A DNA stretch of 64,000 nt from Homarus americanus (GCF_018991925.1 NW_024756438.1:307501-371500); one strand, 5' to 3'. Counted from the first letter of the stretch, positions 13,799-24,789 are shown. The notes: generated by a model from the letters alone, not told the origin. A program made the numbers and translations.

Positions 13799-15224
13799 AC
13801 TGTTCTCATTCCCGTCCCACACCTTGAGGACCTTACTAATAAAGCATGGAGTTAGTATAAGTATAATGTAATGTAAACGTTTAAGAACTATTCAAACGTT
13901 TTTTTAATATAATTGAGACTTGAGAAAATGTATATATCCCTGTATTTAAAGTACAGTAATACATTTAATAACGTATAAGTAAGCCTTTAGCTAAGCCACA
14001 CAAAGGATTAAAAATAGCTAAATATAGTATGTATAGCATTACGAAATATTATGTAAGCCACAGTATTATAATGACTGCAAAAAAATGTTAACTCTATATA
14101 TTATTTTTTGTTCACATGTGGAGATGCACCAACAAGGTGTGGAAGAAGAGATTCGAGGAAAGCAACCAAATGCATCCACTTTATGTAGCGGTCTGTGAAG
14201 TACACTAGCAGCTTGGTATCTCTCAAATGAATCCTTTGTTGTAGTAGTTTGAATGTTAGTAAGTAATTGTTGTTCAGTATGGGTAGGCATCTGGTGTCTT
14301 GTACTGGGGGAAGGCGTTTGTGATGGTTGGCGTTCATTAAAAAATATATGTATATAATCAAATAAACAAACACTGAATAAACTTGACATGTTTTATACCT
14401 CAATTTTGGAAAAGTTTAATTATAATCTTGTAAACCATAAACATTATTTCTGTAAACTGAACTTGAAACATGATGTAATGTTTGATCCTCTTGTGATGAA
14501 CTGATTAACTTTGATGCACCTTCATAATGGCATCTGTATAACGTAGTGCCTCATGATAGCTTATGCATATTTATAGCCACTGTTCTGTAACTGATGTCTA
14601 TATGATGGTCAATGTATAGTTATCACTAATTGACATCCAAGTGCCAGCCTATGTATAACTGTTACAGACTAATGCCCATGTGATGACCGATTAGGTATGT
14701 ATAATTAAAACTAAAGGGTACCCTCATGACTCTACCCACAGATGGCATTGTAATATCTCAAAAACTATCTTTACAAATATATTGGACAATGACATCTCGG
14801 ACGAAGGATTTTGGAAAGCTTACTAAGACAACAGGTGTCGGTGTTCATTTTGAAATGAATTAATCGGCCATGTCCGTAAAGATACGTTTTTGAGTGTTAC
14901 ACTATTATTTTGAAAGTAATGTATACATAGTACAGTATATCCATGTACATAAAAGTACAGTAGGGATTTTACTTACTGAATGTTGACAATCTAGACACTG
15001 CACACCTGTTGAATGCCAGTCAGTTTTACCTAAATTTTTGGAAAATAAATCATTGTAAAATTGTAATAAACAAAATATAAACTTACTATTATGTACAACA
15101 AGCAAAATGTACATTGACTTGGTTGTATAAAAAGCTGGAGACATTTAAATCCAATGGTGAGGTTTAAAATTGTAAGGTTTTAATAGGAAATAATTGTAAT
15201 TTGATATTTAACCTAAATGAATAG
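13799..15224. other. AT-rich spacer, no confirmed gene
   Basis: Unique AT-rich sequence following the big minisatellite. One AATAAA lies just after the array near 13838 but no coding exon precedes it. A minus-strand open segment at 14101-14340 has a non-repetitive, protein-like translation and is treated as a finding rather than a gene. No other feature is supported. Confidence 0.5.
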
Positions 15225-15310
15225 TGGTTATTAGTGGTAATGTGTGTGTATCTTGCAACACTGTCCTAGGTTCAATCCCCAACCTGGGACAGATGTGAGA
15301 AGGACGTTAA
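15222..15310 (+). mobile_element. Possible tRNA-derived SINE head
   Basis: The sequence has a pol III B-box-like GGTTCAATCC at 15269-15278 and a TAGTGG segment about 45 bases upstream where an A-box would be expected. It has the layout of a degenerate tRNA-derived SINE head and is followed by unrelated repeats. No target duplication or tail was identified, so the call is tentative. It does not fold as an intact tRNA. Confidence 0.25.
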
Positions 15311-15343
15311 ATGGTGTAAACATAGCAAACATCACACACACGC

Positions 15344-15396
15344 CCAGCCGCCCACCTACTCATCCGCCCACCTACTCATCCGCCCACCTACCAGGT
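15344..15396. repeat. 16 bp CCGCCCACCTACTCAT repeat, 3 copies
   Basis: Three near-perfect tandem copies of a 16 bp unit. Confidence 0.85.
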
Positions 15397-15885
15397 GGTG
15401 GAAGTAATGAATACTAAACAGATTTGGTCACTTAGATAAATTTAGAAATACCCCATACTGTACTACCTGGCCAAAATTATTCATAAAATAAAGTACAAGA
15501 CTTCCATTATTAGATAGAGCTGAATCTTGTGAAGAAGGTCCAGTGTAATAAACTAACTTTGCTTGGTGTCCACAATATAAATGCTCCGTTGGGAAATACT
15601 TGATAGAAGACTGTGTGAAGGCGTAAGGACCCCTCCATTACTCATGTATTTGCCCAGAAATAATAAATGATAGTATAGTGGTGTTGGAATATGTGCCAAA
15701 GATGTTATCCAGTGTGACGTTACCAATCATTGCAGGTTTTTTCCCATTTTCTCCTGTGTTAACACTAGACAGTGTAGTAAGAACATAAGGCTACCTGAAT
15801 GGATGATAAGTGCCTAGAAAGTACAATTTAGTATAAAATGATACATTAAACAAGATAATTTGGTCAAGGATATGTTATGTAATTT

Positions 15886-16002
<117 letters not shown>

Positions 16003-16261
16003 TGTATAGGGTGATTCAGCAAAGAGTACATTGAATTGGAAGATGAAATCCTTGGATAATTCTAAACTACAATGTCTCTATGGTAAAATATCACATTCTG
16101 CAGAGTTTCCATGTTACAATACATTTAAGATGTTGTATTAATGAGAGTGAATTTGAAGTGAAACCCCCGTTGGTTTTTGTAATCATATATCTCATTCGGT
16201 CGTACACGGCCCCTGCCTCATTGCACCTGTGTGAGCCATCTGTATCATGCTGTACTGCTGT

Positions 16262-16385
16262 ACATAAGACATCTCACCCACCTGTCTTCCCACTCACCCA
16301 CCTGTCCACTCACTCACCCACCCACCTACCTTTTCACCCACCTACCTGCCCACCTACCCACTCACCTACCTCCCTACACACTAAC
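16262..16385. repeat. Degenerate CCACCTAC/CACTCACC low-complexity repeat
   Basis: A tetranucleotide-derived pyrimidine/A-rich stretch built from CACC, CTAC and CTCA words. Two overlapping short plus-strand ORFs through it give Thr-His-Ser-Pro repeats and are not genes. Confidence 0.75.
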
Positions 16386-16640
16386 TCACACAAGTTTAGG
16401 GATAAATTTAGGTAGCAGAGTTTCTTTGTTTCTAATGATACACATATGTAATTAGATCAAACAGAAACTGAATAATAAAAGACCCTTATGATTAGTCTCT
16501 CTTTGGGTTGGGGCCTGTTAGAACTGGGCCTTTTGGAAATGGGAACTTAGAACAACTCACAAACACTGCTGTTCACAGGATAAACAATATAAAATTGCAC
16601 CCTCACTCGGTGTAATATATGAGGCTTATTATGACCACAG

Positions 16641-16897
16641 CCGCAATATTTGCCGAAAATTTCCACAGGGCAGTAAGTAGTGATCATTCAGTTGGTCGTG
16701 GCCGGACACTTCCGCCTCGTCTCCATTTGCACAAGCTAGAAGGACCACAGTGGACAGTCACTTCTTTGGTGTCAGACCTTCAGAGAATGACGGATAGCCT
16801 CTATGAGAGTAATTACGCATCCACCAACCCACTAGGTGAGGTGCAGGTGGCCCACATGGCCCTGCCCTCTCACGGTCACTTCCTCTCCATCGTGTGA
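16641..16897 (+). CDS. Probable terminal coding exon of an unidentified gene
   Basis: An open segment with balanced, non-repetitive amino-acid composition ends in TGA at 16895-16897. AATAAA follows about 105 bases later, as expected for a last exon. The translation contains PQWTVTSLV, LQRMTDSLYESNY and ends GHFLSIV. I do not recognise the family. An in-frame ATG exists at 16619, but the first part looks intronic. Possible acceptors are the AGs ending at 16640, 16667 or about 16700, so the left boundary is uncertain. The GC content and codon-like texture are clearest from about 16700. Upstream exons were not identified in the 2.8 kb before it and may lie beyond the 7.6 kb minisatellite or outside the window. 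It could instead be a retrocopy or a chance ORF. Confidence 0.4.
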
Positions 16898-17001
16898 ACC
16901 ACTGCACACATCCTCTGACCTTCCCTGATCATTTTAGATTACACATGTTATAAATATTTGTGTTAAGAGTTTCCTGAACTTAATGTAAACTGACATAACC
17001 C

Positions 17002-17007
17002 AATAAA
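17002..17007 (+). terminator. Poly(A) signal AATAAA for the 16641-16897 exon
   Basis: A canonical AATAAA hexamer 105 bases after the stop codon at 16897, in AT-rich sequence. It is the expected position for the 3' end of that transcript. Confidence 0.4.
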
Positions 17008-17289
17008 ATTTATCCTATGTAAGCCTATACTAACCACAGTGAAACAGACTAAAGTACAACAACATTTACTGTTGGTCTGTCAATACACACATAAACATGA
17101 AGCTCCGCCACCTACGAGATGGTCCCCAACAGTATGTACGCGTCTTACGGTAGTTGTTACGGAGAGTTGCGGCCGAAAGTCCCCCTGAGGTAAGCAGCGG
17201 CGGAGACTCCTGTGGCAACACATCCCACAAGGCCTGAGAACTTGCGGCAACATATAATTTACTCTGTGGCGAGTATTGTTAATACTACT

Positions 17290-19397
17290 TTGGGAGACTG
17301 TCTGGCTCCTCCTCCAGCACTGCTACTCCACCACCACCACTGCCTCCACTGCTCCTCCTCCACCACTGCCTCTACTGCTCCTCCACCACCACCACCACTG
17401 CCTCTACTGCTCCTCCACCACCACCACTGCCTCCACTGCTCCTCCACCACCTGCCTCTACTGCTCCTCCACCACCACCACTGCCTCCCTGCTCCTCCTTC
17501 ACCACTGTCTCTACTGCTCCTCCACCACCACCACTGCCTTCCTGCTCCTCCTCCACCCTGCCTCCTGCTCACCACCACCACCACTGCCTCTCTGCTCCTC
17601 ACCACCACCACCACTGCCTCCACTGCTCCTCCTCCACCACTGCCTCCTACTGCTCCACCACCACCACCACTGCCTCCTGCTCCTCCACCACCATCACCAC
17701 TGCCTCTGCTCACCACCACCACCACCACCACCACCACCACTGCCTCCTGCTCCACCACCACCACCACCATTGCCTCTACTGCTCCTCCACCACCACCACC
17801 ACTGCCTCTACTGTCCTCCACCACCATCACCACTGCCTCTACTGCTCCTCCACCACCATCACCACTGCCTCTGCTGCTCCTCCACCACCACCACCACTGC
17901 CTCTGCTCCCTCCACCACCATCACCACTGCCTCTACTGCTCCTCCACCACCACCACCACTGTCTCTACTGCTCCTCCACCACTGCCTCTGCTGCTCCTCA
18001 ACACCACCACCACCACCACTGCCTCTGCTGCTCACTGCTCCTCCACCACCACCATTGCCTCTGCTCCTCCACCACCACTGCCTCTACTGCTCCTCCTCCA
18101 CCACCACCCTGCTCCTCCTCACCACTGCCTCACTGCACCACCACCACCACCACTGCCTCTACTGCTCCTCCACCACCACCATTGCCTCTACTACCCTCCA
18201 CCACCACCTCTCTGCTCCTCCACCACCACCACTGCCTCCCTGCTCCTCCTCCACCACTGTCTCTACTGTCCTCCACCACCATCACCACTGCCTGCTCCTC
18301 CACCACCACCACCACTGCCTCTACTGCTCCTCCACCACCATTGCCTCTGCTCCTCCACCACCACCACTGCTCCTCCACCACCACCACGACTGCCTTTGCT
18401 CCTCCACCACCACTGCCTCTACTGCTCACCACCAACCACCACTGCCTCTGCTCCACCACCACCACCACTGCCTCTGCTCCTCCCACCACCACCACCACTG
18501 CCTCTGCTCCTCCACCACCACCACCACCACCACTGCCTCTGCACCACCACCACTGCCTCTACTGCACTGCCTCCTGCTCCTCCACCACCACCACTGCCTC
18601 TGCTGCTCCACCACCACTGCCTCTGCTGTCCCACCACCACTGCCTCTGCTCCTCCCACCACCACCACCACTGCCTCTGCTCCTCCCACCACCACCACCAC
18701 TGCCTCCGCCCTCCACCACCACCACACTGCACCACCACTGCCTCACACCACCACCACCACCACGGCCTACCACTGCACCACCACCACCACCACTGCCTCC
18801 ACTGTCCTCCACCACCACCACCACACCACCACCACCACTGCCTCTACTGCTCCTCCACCACCACCACCACTGCCTCTGCACCACCACCACCACCACTGCC
18901 TCTGCTCCTCCACCACCACCACCACCATTGCCTCTACTGCTCCCCACCACCATCACCACCTGCCTCTGCTGTCCACCACCACCACCACCACTGCCTCTGC
19001 TCCTCCACCACCATCACCACCACTGCCTCTGCTCCCACCACCACCACTGCCTCATCACCACCACCACCACCACTGCCTCTGCTCATCCACCACCACCACT
19101 GCCTCCTGCTCCTCCACCACTGCCTCTACTGCTCCTCCACCACCACTGCCTCTGCTCCTCCTCCACCACTGCCTCTACTGCTCCTCCACCACCACCACCA
19201 CTGCCTCTACTGCTCCTCCACCACCACCACCACTGCCTCTATCTGCCTCTACTGCTCCTCCACCACCACTGCCTCTACTGCTCCTCCACCACCACCACCA
19301 CTGCCTCTACTGCTCCTCCACCACCACCACCACCACTGCCTCTACTGCTCCTCCACCACCACCACTGCCTCTACTGCTCCTCCTCCACCATTGCCTC
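17290..19397. repeat. CCA-rich minisatellite, about 27-33 bp unit, left block
   Basis: About 70 tandem copies of a unit made of CTGCCTCTACTGCTCCT followed by a variable number of CCA triplets. The length of the (CCA)n part varies from copy to copy. Both strands have long ORFs (712 and over 720 codons on plus) because the unit has few stops. The translations are Pro/His/Leu/Ser/Thr repeats, so these are not genes. The array resumes with the same unit at 20393, after the CR1 insertion. Confidence 0.96.
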
Positions 19398-20316
19398 TGA
19401 GTGGGGCCGTGTAACCAGTGGGGTTCCCCAGGGGTCAGTACTAGGCCCACTCTTGTTCATAATCTACATAAACGATCTAGATACTGGGATCAGCAGTGAC
19501 ATAAGCAAGTTTGCGGATGACACGAAAATAGGGCGGCAGATTAATTCAGGGCAGGATGCAAATGCATTACAGGAGGATCTAAATAAACTGCAGGGGTGGT
19601 CTGAAAAATGGCAAAGGAAATTCAACACCAGCAAGTGCAGTGTACTTAATATTGGAAGAACAAATACTGATAATGTATACAGCCTTAACAACATCAACCT
19701 AGAGAAGTCGACTTGTGAAAGAGACCTAGGGGTACTTGTAAGCCCGGACCTACGGCCTAGAAAACAGTGCGTTAATGTTCGAAATAAGGCAAACAGAGTA
19801 TTGGGTTTAATATCTAGAAGTGTAAGTAACAATAGTGCAGAGGTCTTATTGCAACTATATCTTGCGCTAGTCAGGCCGCACCAGGATTATGCGGTTCAGT
19901 TCTGGTGCCCTTATTATAGAATGGATATAAATTCACTAGAGTCGGTGCAGCGAAGAATGACAAAAATGATTCCGGGACTTAGAAACCTTCCATATCAGGA
20001 TAGGTTAAAGAAACTTAACTTGCATTCCCTAGAAAGACGAAGAGTGCAGGGAGATATGATAAAAGTATTTAAGTGGGTGAAAGGAATCAATAAAGGGGAT
20101 ATAGATAAAGTTCTTATAATATCCGAGCAGAATAGGACTCGGAGCAACGGATTCAAGTTGGATAAGTTTAGGTTTAGGAGGGAGATAGGAAGAAACTGGT
20201 TCACAAATAGGGTGGTGGAAGAGTGGAACAAGCTTAGCAGCTTTGTAGTAAGTGCGGGAACTCTGGAAAGTTTCAAAAGGAGGCTAGATAGATTCATGGA
20301 TGATAGAGAGTGGTAG
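19398..20316 (+). pseudogene. CR1 ORF2 fragment: RT C-terminal half and C-terminal domain
   Basis: About 305 codons with no internal stop, ending in TAG at 20314-20316. Visible motifs are [13 protein letters not shown] (RT block after the palm), the catalytic FADD, CERDLGVLV, LVRPHQDYAVQFW and the C-terminal NRVVEEWN ... FKRRLD typical of CR1 ORF2. The endonuclease and the first RT motifs are missing, so it cannot retrotranspose. It is accidentally in frame with the upstream minisatellite, giving a 1,034-codon ORF. The absence of stops suggests a more recent insertion than the neighbouring element at about 20870-24843, which is clearly homologous but diverged. Confidence 0.9.
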
Positions 20317-20343
20317 TAACTCTCGACAGGAGCTGCCATGCAC

Positions 20344-20390
20344 AGGCCAACCGGCCTATTGCAGACTCCTTATTTTCTTATGTTCTTATG
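20344..20390 (+). other. CR1 3'-terminal hairpin and (TTCTTATG)2 tail
   Basis: A 5 bp perfect stem AGGCC/GGCCT with loop AACC (20344-20357) is followed by two TTCTTATG octamers at 20375-20390. The same layout occurs at the end of the second CR1 copy. In CR1-like elements the 3' end is the likely recognition site for the element's own reverse transcriptase. Confidence 0.75.
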
Positions 20391-20392
20391 TT

Positions 20393-20512
20393 CTCTACTG
20401 CTCCTCCACCACCACCACCACTGCCCCTACTGCATCTCCTCCACCACCACCACTGCCTTTACTGATCCACCACCACCACTGCCTCTACTGCTCCTCCACC
20501 ACCACCACTAGA
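20393..20512. repeat. CCA-rich minisatellite, right block after CR1 insertion
   Basis: The same CTCTACTGCTCCT plus (CCA)n unit as 17290-19397, about four copies. It is separated from the main array only by the CR1 fragment, which shows that the array is older than the insertion. Confidence 0.9.
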
Positions 20513-20869
20513 GACTACTGGATTTTAGTCAATACTGGGCGAGACTGGAGTGCAGTACATTATCTGCATTACAATACGAAAAGAAACTCAGACTGCCAGC
20601 TGATACCCTACCTAACTTCCCCCCTGACACCCTACTTAACTTCACCCTCTGACACCCCACCTAACTTCTCCCGTACTCCCTACCGAAACTATCCCCCCGA
20701 CACCCCCTGACATCACCCTCGAGTCAAAGTAAAAAAATATTTATGGATACTTGACGTGTTATGGTCATGCTGTTCTCAATGTCATTAAAAATTTAGGAAG
20801 AATATTGTTTAATACCGAACAATAAATATTAAGGAAAAGAATTACTTTTACACACACACACACACATCC
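20513..20869. other. Short spacer between minisatellite and second CR1
   Basis: Contains an imperfect repeat of CCTAACTTC and GACACCC words (20605-20715) and a short (CA)n tract (20850-20866). Nothing coding is seen. The 5' end of the second CR1 probably lies close to the (CA)n tract but cannot be fixed by eye. Confidence 0.5.
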
Positions 20870-20935
20870 TTGTGTTCTGACCTCACTAGGGGAAAGGTCA
20901 CGGCAGGGTTAGCTCCCGAGGGATAATTATAAGAT

Positions 20936-21913
20936 ATGGCCAGTGCTTTGTGTGGTTTGGGGTGTGCGAGTTTGTTGACCAAACTGGAGTGGTCCATGGA
21001 AGAATTGGCGAGGGCTAAGGAAGAAATTGAGAGGGCCACGTTGGAGAACCTGAAATTAAAGGAAGAGCTGGCGAGGCTAAAAGGGGAGGTGGGACAGGGA
21101 AAGCCAGTGTCTGACGAAAACTCAAGCGAGTGGAGGGTTGTGAGGAGTGGGAAGACGAAGCTGGTGGTGAAGAAATACACCAAGGATACGACAACAACGA
21201 CAACAACAGCTAGGTGTACCAACTCGTTCAGTCCCTTGTTAGACGAATTGGACGTTAGTACAGTCAGGGACAGGGATGACAAGGAAGGTATAAAAACGTT
21301 AATTGTTGGTGACTCACAGGTAAGGTACATGGACAGGGCCTTTTGTGGTAAAAACAAAAATAGGATGAGGGTGTGTTTGCCAGGAGCTGGGGTGGGGGAT
21401 ATAATTGACAGGATGGACAATATCTTGTCTGGTAATGGGAACAAACCCATTATCTGCCTCAGTGCAGGAGGCAATGATATTGGCTGGTGTAGGAGTGAGG
21501 AGCTTCTTGATAAGTTCAAGGCAGCTATAGATCGTATTAGGTCTAAGGGAGGGATCCCTATCATATGCGGTGTCCTGCCTAGGAGAGTTGGCAGTGAATG
21601 GTTGTCAAGGGCGGTTGGTGTCAACGACCGTCTTGACAGATATTGCAAGTCAATATCTGTCCCATTCATTGACAACTGGGACAACTTCTACGGCAGAAGG
21701 GACCTTTATGCTAGGGATGGGGTGCACCTGCCTCGGGATGGGGTGGCAACCCTGGCTGGGTCTCTAGAGGGGGCAGTTCAAAGGATATCGAAGTCTTTAA
21801 ACTGCCAGGGGAACATATGGGCACGGGGGTGGGGGAAACTGCAGTGGGAGCGGGTAAACAAAGTAAAAGATTACAGGGAAATAGTGTTAGGAATGATGAC
21901 AAAACTAAATTAA
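20936..21913 (+). CDS. CR1 ORF1: coiled coil plus SGNH/GDSL hydrolase-like domain
   Basis: An intact 325-codon ORF. Residues about 15-55 are Glu/Lys/Leu-rich with heptad spacing and probably form a coiled coil for ORF1 multimerisation. A Thr-rich linker near residue 85 follows. Residues about 120-285 match an SGNH hydrolase fold: GDS with Ser127 as nucleophile, GGND with Asn180, and DGVHL with Asp261 and His264 as the remaining catalytic pair. Esterase domains in ORF1 are an established feature of CR1-like retrotransposons; their role in transposition is not settled. No zinc knuckle or PHD finger is seen. All four key residues are kept although ORF2 is broken. The first ATG of the frame is used as the start, 66 bases or so after the probable 5' end. 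ORF2 overlaps its last 97 bases in the -1 frame. Confidence 0.88.
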   Translation: MASALCGLGCASLLTKLEWSMEELARAKEEIERATLENLKLKEELARLKGEVGQGKPVSDENSSEWRVVRSGKTKLVVKKYTKDTTTTTTTARCTNSFSPLLDELDVSTVRDRDDKEGIKTLIVGDSQVRYMDRAFCGKNKNRMRVCLPGAGVGDIIDRMDNILSGNGNKPIICLSAGGNDIGWCRSEELLDKFKAAIDRIRSKGGIPIICGVLPRRVGSEWLSRAVGVNDRLDRYCKSISVPFIDNWDNFYGRRDLYARDGVHLPRDGVATLAGSLEGAVQRISKSLNCQGNIWARGWGKLQWERVNKVKDYREIVLGMMTKLN

Positions 21914-24772
21914 ACAGGGAGTTTAAAACTAAATGCGGTAAAGGGAGGACTCTGAACACGACTAACTTAAATGTCTACTACGCGAACAGTAGAAGTATGA
22001 GAAACAAAATGGATGATATTAGGGCCTTGGTATGTACCGAAAAAATCGATATAATAGCATTCACTGAAACATGGATCAACCTAGACTCACGTGAGTTGCC
22101 GGTCGAATACCAAATTGCGGGTTACAAATTGTTCCATACCGATAGGCAGACCAGGAAAGGAGGCGGAGTTGCAATCTATGTTAGGGATAATCTGAAGTGT
22201 GAAATAAATAAGGAAATAAAAACTGAGCGGAATACAGAAACAATTTGGATAGAATTAAGTGACGGAAGGGAATAATTAATCACAGGAGTAATATATAGAC
22301 CTCCCAATCTTGATAGAGTCAATGAGCGACTTATCTGGGATGAAATGCGCAGGGCTTTCATACACAACAAAGTCTGTATAGTAGGCGACTTTAACCTTGC
22401 CCAAATAGATTGGACTGACCTTATGGGTAACTCAGAATCAGAGGATTTTCTCGAGACAATCCAGGACTGTTTCCTAAGTCAACATATAACCGAACCCACC
22501 CGGGGTAATAATATACTCGATTTATAGTAGTTCAGGCGAACAGAGAAAACCTCATTAGCAATATCGAGGTTGGGAACGAACTTGCAAACAGCGATCACAA
22601 AGAGATTGGATTCCAGTTAGATTTTCAGGGCAGACGTAAGGAAAATTCCACTGAAGTACCAGATTTCAGAAGGCCAAACTTTGACAGTTTAAAGAGGCAG
22701 CTGAGAGAGGGGGTGTCGCACTTGGCCGTGAACCTGACAGATGACTCCGACCTGATAACGAGATCTGAGATTGCCGAGTTCTGCGACAATTTAAATAATG
22801 AGTTACTTAATGCACAAAGGCAGAACATACCATACAAAAAACTCAGATCAGACAACAATAACCCTAAATGGATAAATGATTATTTAAAGAACATCATTGG
22901 CCAAAGGAAGGCTATAGGTAGAAGGATAAAGCGTGGCGAAATTTACCTCCAGGATTATTATAAGATATTGGCGAGTAGGGTTAAAACCGAGATAAGGAAA
23001 GCCAAGAGGAATAATGAGGTAAGGATAGCAAGGGAGGCGAAGACAAACCCCAAAGGATTCTACCAAATGTATCAAAATAAAACACGAGAAAAGATTGGAC
23101 CAATACGGTCAGAAACCGGCGAGCTCACTGATAACGACGGAGAAATGAGCAATAATTTGAATAAATATTTTTCAACAGTTTTCACCACTGAAAATTTAAA
23201 CATGATACCTGAGGCACCGACTCTATTCAGAGATAGTGAAGAAAACAAATTAAGCGAGATAGTAATGACTAGTAACGATGTTAGTAAGCAAATAGACAAA
23301 CTAAAGCCTAATAAGTCACCTGGTCCCGATGAGATATTTGCCAGAGTATTAAAGGAATGTAAGGAAGAGCTTAGTATGCCCTTAGCAAAGTTGTTTAACA
23401 TGTCCTTAAAAACAGGTGTAGTACCAGAATCCTGGAGGATAACGAATGTAATTCCGATTTTCAAGAAGGGGGATAGATCACTATCCTCTAACTACTGCCC
23501 AATCAGTCTAACATCAATAGTAGGCAAATTACTGGAAGCAATCATTTCAAACTCTATAGGAAATCACCTGGAGAAGCACGGATTGATCAATGATTCCCAG
23601 CATGGTTTCACAAGCGGACGTTCTTGTCTAACTAATCTATTAACATTCTTTTCATCAGTTTTCGAATCGGTGGACGAGGGGCACAATTATGATGTGGTAC
23701 ATCTCGACTTTAGCAAAGCCTTCGACAGAGTCCCCCACGAAAGACTAATTAGAAAGGTAGAAGCACATGGCATCAAAGGTAACATCCTTAAATGGATTAG
23801 GGCGTGGTTACAGGACAGGAAACAGTGAGTGAGCATTAACGGCACTAAGTCCCATTGGAGCAACGTCACAAGTGGAGTTCCCCAAGGCTCAGTACTTGGA
23901 CCATTATTATTTATTATATACATAAATGACATAGATATTGGCATAGACAGCAACATAAGTAAATTTGCTGATGACACTAAAATAGGACGTGTTATTAAAT
24001 CTGATGAGGACTCCGCAAAACTACAGGAAGATCTAAAAATTTTTTTCGAATGGTCTGAAAAATGGCAGATGAAATTCAACGTGGACAAATGTAAAGTACT
24101 CGGTAAAGGAGATGTAAACAGGGAACCAGATACCAGATGAACAACGATGCCATAGAGAAATCCGACTGCGAGAGAGATTTAGGAGTAATGATAAGTAGGA
24201 ACCTTAAACCAAGTAAACAATGTGTTTTTGCTCGTAACAAGGCTAATAAAGTACTTGGGTTCATACAAAGGAGTGTTAGTTACAAGACTAGCAAGGTCAT
24301 CCTAAAACTGTATCTTGCGCTTGTGAGACCACACCTGGATTACGCTGTTCAGTTCTGGTCACCGTATTACAGGATGGATATAGAATCATTGGAAAGAATT
24401 CAGAGGAGAATGACAAGACTAATCCCGGGCATTAGGAACCTTGAGTATAGAGACAGATTAAAGCATCTTAATTTGCACTCCCTCGAGAGACGTAGAGCGA
24501 GGGGCGACCTGATAGAGGTGTATAAGTGGAAGTCAGGGCTAAACAAAGGGGACATTACAAAGGTACTCAAACTATCCAACCAGGAGCGAACTCGTAACAA
24601 TGGTTTTAAATTAGACAAATTTAGATTTAGGCGTGAAATAGGTAAACACTGGTTTGGAAACAGAGTAGTGGATGAATGGAACAAGTTACCAAATATCATC
24701 ATTAACTCGAATACGCTGAATAGCTTCAAACATAGGTTGGATGCTTATATGAGCAATAGGGGTTGGGTGTAA
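21817..24772 (+). pseudogene. CR1 ORF2 (endonuclease-reverse transcriptase), broken
   Basis: The AP-endonuclease part starts near 21950 with NSRSMRNKMDDI, then FTETW, GGGVAIYVR, VIYRPP, VGDFN and SDHKEI. RT follows, with KPNKSPGPDE, VIPIFKKGD, an NYCPISL variant of the usual [32 protein letters not shown] and the catalytic FADDTK. The CR1 C-terminal domain ends in FGNRVVDEWNKLP. Lesions are a TAA at 22273-22275 in the endonuclease, a frame change near 22525, a TGA at 23826-23828 between RT motifs, and a frame change between about 24100 and 24140. The TGA (from CGA) and the Cys in NYCPISL (from CGC) fit CpG deamination. The probable start at 21817 overlaps ORF1 by 97 bases, suggesting reinitiation or a shared -1 arrangement in the living ancestor. 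Confidence 0.9.
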
Positions 24773-24789
24773 ACGGGACTGCCCAGTAT

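Larger units (their letters stand above)
19398..20392 (+). mobile_element. 5'-truncated CR1-type retrotransposon inserted in the minisatellite
   Basis: A 995 bp fragment from the reverse-transcriptase catalytic region to the 3' end of a CR1-clade non-LTR retrotransposon. The left junction passes directly from the repeat word ATTGCCTCT into RT coding sequence. The right end has a 3' UTR hairpin and two TTCTTATG octamers, after which the same minisatellite resumes at about 20393. A 3' octamer microsatellite is a known hallmark of CR1 elements. At most about 4 bp (CTCT) is shared by the two flanks, so a target duplication is not clear. 5' truncation is normal for target-primed reverse transcription. 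Confidence 0.9.

Noticed and set aside
6217..13809. 2,530-, 533- and 404-codon minus-strand ORFs and 715/786-codon plus ORFs
   Set aside because: They are read-through of a minisatellite unit with few or no stop codons. The frames slip freely and overlap in all phases.
15222..15310. tRNA gene
   Set aside because: Only a B-box-like word is convincing. Acceptor and anticodon stems do not pair, so at most it is a SINE fragment.
17212..19397. Long Pro/His/Leu ORF fused to reverse transcriptase (1,034 codons)
   Set aside because: The N-terminal 720 or so codons are CCA-rich minisatellite. Only the RT part is real, and the fusion is accidental.
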